From Oscillospiraceae bacterium (lineage in GTDB: Bacteria; Bacillota; Clostridia; Oscillospirales; Oscillospiraceae): a stretch of DNA of 6,289 nt. Location of the stretch: contig JAFXBH010000038.1 in NCBI GenBank assembly GCA_017521875.1, forward strand, positions 1 to 6,289, read 5' to 3'. The notes beneath the pieces are model-generated. The model saw only the letters and a program-made list of their open reading frames with translations. It was not told the origin of the DNA and did not search any database. A program made the position numbers and the translations under genes. Shown here piece after piece: positions 5,613 through 6,289 of this stretch; the first letter of the stretch is position 1, and each line of letters opens with the position of its first letter.

Positions 5613-5641
5613 AAGATAATACAAACAACAGGAAATTGCAA
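5613..5641 (-). promoter_or_regulatory. Likely promoter of the glycosidase gene
   Basis: On the minus strand TTGCAA (5641-5636) is followed after 17 bp by TATCTT (5618-5613). The overlapping TATTAT (5621-5616) is a better -10 box but leaves only 14 bp to that -35. The region is AT-rich. No clear catabolite-repression (cre) site or other operator was recognised. Confidence 0.45.
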
Positions 5642-5694
5642 GAGAAACATTCTGTGTTTTGGGGCGTTTTCCAATGTTTTTCCGGCAAAAGTAT

Positions 5695-5723
5695 TTGACG
5701 CATACAGGAAAATGGAGTATGAT
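5695..5723 (+). promoter_or_regulatory. Sigma-A-type promoter of prfA
   Basis: TTGACG (5695-5700) is followed after exactly 17 bp by TATGAT (5718-5723). Transcription would begin near 5730, about 21 bases before the ATG. It points away from the glycosidase promoter, with about 50 bp between the two -35 boxes. Confidence 0.8.
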
Positions 5724-5750
5724 ATACCCAACTATACCAAGGAGAATGTT

Positions 5751-6289
5751 ATGCTGGATAAATTGCAGGCGGTGGAGAGCCGCTTTGAAGAATTGTGCGC
5801 CCGTTCCGAGCAGCCGGATTTTTACAGCGACCCGAAAAAGGCCGCTGCCATTTTGCGGGAACGGAACGATTTAGAGCCCATTATCGAGGCGTTTCGTGCC
5901 TATAAGCAGGCCCAAAGGGATCTGCAGGACGCCCAGGAACTGATGGCAGATCCGGAGATGAAGGAACTGTGCCAGCAGACCTACCAGGAGGCCAAGCAGG
6001 CCATGGAAGACCTCCACAGTCAACTCCAGATCTTACTGCTGCCCAAAGACCCCAACGACGACAAGAGCGTCATTATGGAGATCCGGGGGGGCGTTGGCGG
6101 CGAGGAAAGCGCCCTGTTTGCCCACAGTCTGTTCCGGATGTACACCATGTACGCCCAGAAAATGGGTTGGAGCGTGGAACTGATGAACTATAATGAGACG
6201 GAACTGGGCGGCGTGAAGGAAGCGGATTTCGTGATCAACGGCCGTGGCGCTTACTCCAGACTGAAATATGAATCCGGTGTCCACCGGGT
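5751..6289 (+). CDS. prfA: Peptide chain release factor 1 (RF1), 5' part only
   Basis: RF1 recognises UAA and UAG stop codons in the ribosomal A site and triggers peptide release. The window holds the first 179 codons, about half of the usual 355-360, and the frame is open to the right edge. Residues 1-95 form the helical, coiled-coil-like domain 1, rich in Glu, Gln and Ala. Next come the class-I release factor signatures LLPKDPNDDKSVIMEIR (96-112), GVGGEESALFAHSLFRMY (114-131), and GAYSRLKYESGVHR (166-179). The ending GVHR leads into the usual VQRVP in RF1. The stop-codon-reading loop and the catalytic GGQ motif would lie outside the window. RF1 rather than RF2 is indicated by the LLPKDPND segment and the absence of the RF2 programmed frameshift. 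AAGGAG at 5739-5744 is six bases before the ATG. In many Clostridia prmC lies next to prfA; it is not upstream here. Confidence 0.95.
   Translation, partial: MLDKLQAVESRFEELCARSEQPDFYSDPKKAAAILRERNDLEPIIEAFRAYKQAQRDLQDAQELMADPEMKELCQQTYQEAKQAMEDLHSQLQILLLPKDPNDDKSVIMEIRGGVGGEESALFAHSLFRMYTMYAQKMGWSVELMNYNETELGGVKEADFVINGRGAYSRLKYESGVHR

Noticed and set aside
3727..5613. Long open frame on the plus strand opposite the glycosidase gene, over 600 codons
   Set aside because: It lies wholly antisense to a gene with clear family motifs, has no recognisable domain, is poor in usual protein patterns, and is explained by the codon bias of the opposite strand.
6033..6284. Minus-strand open frame opposite prfA
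   Set aside because: Antisense to an unmistakable RF1 reading frame; no supporting motif.

Overview
The window looks like chromosomal DNA of a moderately GC-rich gut anaerobe in the Clostridia, probably Oscillospirales. The evidence is the Firmicutes-type eut gene order, the strong GGAGG-type ribosome binding sites, and dispersed palindromes of the GTCATTCC/GGAATGAC type, which are common in that group. The genus cannot be named from this sequence. No tRNA, rRNA, CRISPR array or transposase gene is visible.

Positions 1-108 are the end of an array of short palindromic repeats. Positions 130-2566 carry four plus-strand genes of ethanolamine microcompartment metabolism: eutD (PduL-type phosphotransacylase), a small eut-associated protein of unknown function, eutN (shell vertex pentamer) and eutH (ethanolamine permease). 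The first two overlap, and so do the last two. A MITE-like element of about 100 bp, made of four hairpins, sits between the pairs. Ethanolamine would enter through EutH and be broken down in a shell that includes EutN. The resulting acetyl-CoA would be turned into acetyl-phosphate by EutD. The lyase (eutBC), the aldehyde dehydrogenase (eutE) and the main shell genes are not in the window. No promoter is visible before eutD, so the genes are probably the tail of an operon starting upstream.

Positions 2572-2879 are a second array of the same palindromes with no gene in it. It includes a perfect inverted copy of a 38-bp unit from the left edge, so the eut block lies between inverted repeats. A well-formed promoter (TTGACA, 17 bp, TATGCT) then drives a dCMP deaminase gene (2952-3443), and an 11-bp inverted repeat straddles that promoter. 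A strong hairpin terminator at 3448-3481 separates this gene from a convergent minus-strand gene (5577-3484) for a cytoplasmic GH36-family glycosidase with non-canonical active-site motifs.

A 173-bp divergent intergenic region holds promoters for the glycosidase and, in the opposite direction, for prfA (release factor 1). prfA starts at 5751 and runs off the right end. The right half therefore mixes housekeeping genes (dCMP deaminase, RF1) with one sugar-hydrolase gene. The left half is accessory ethanolamine metabolism.
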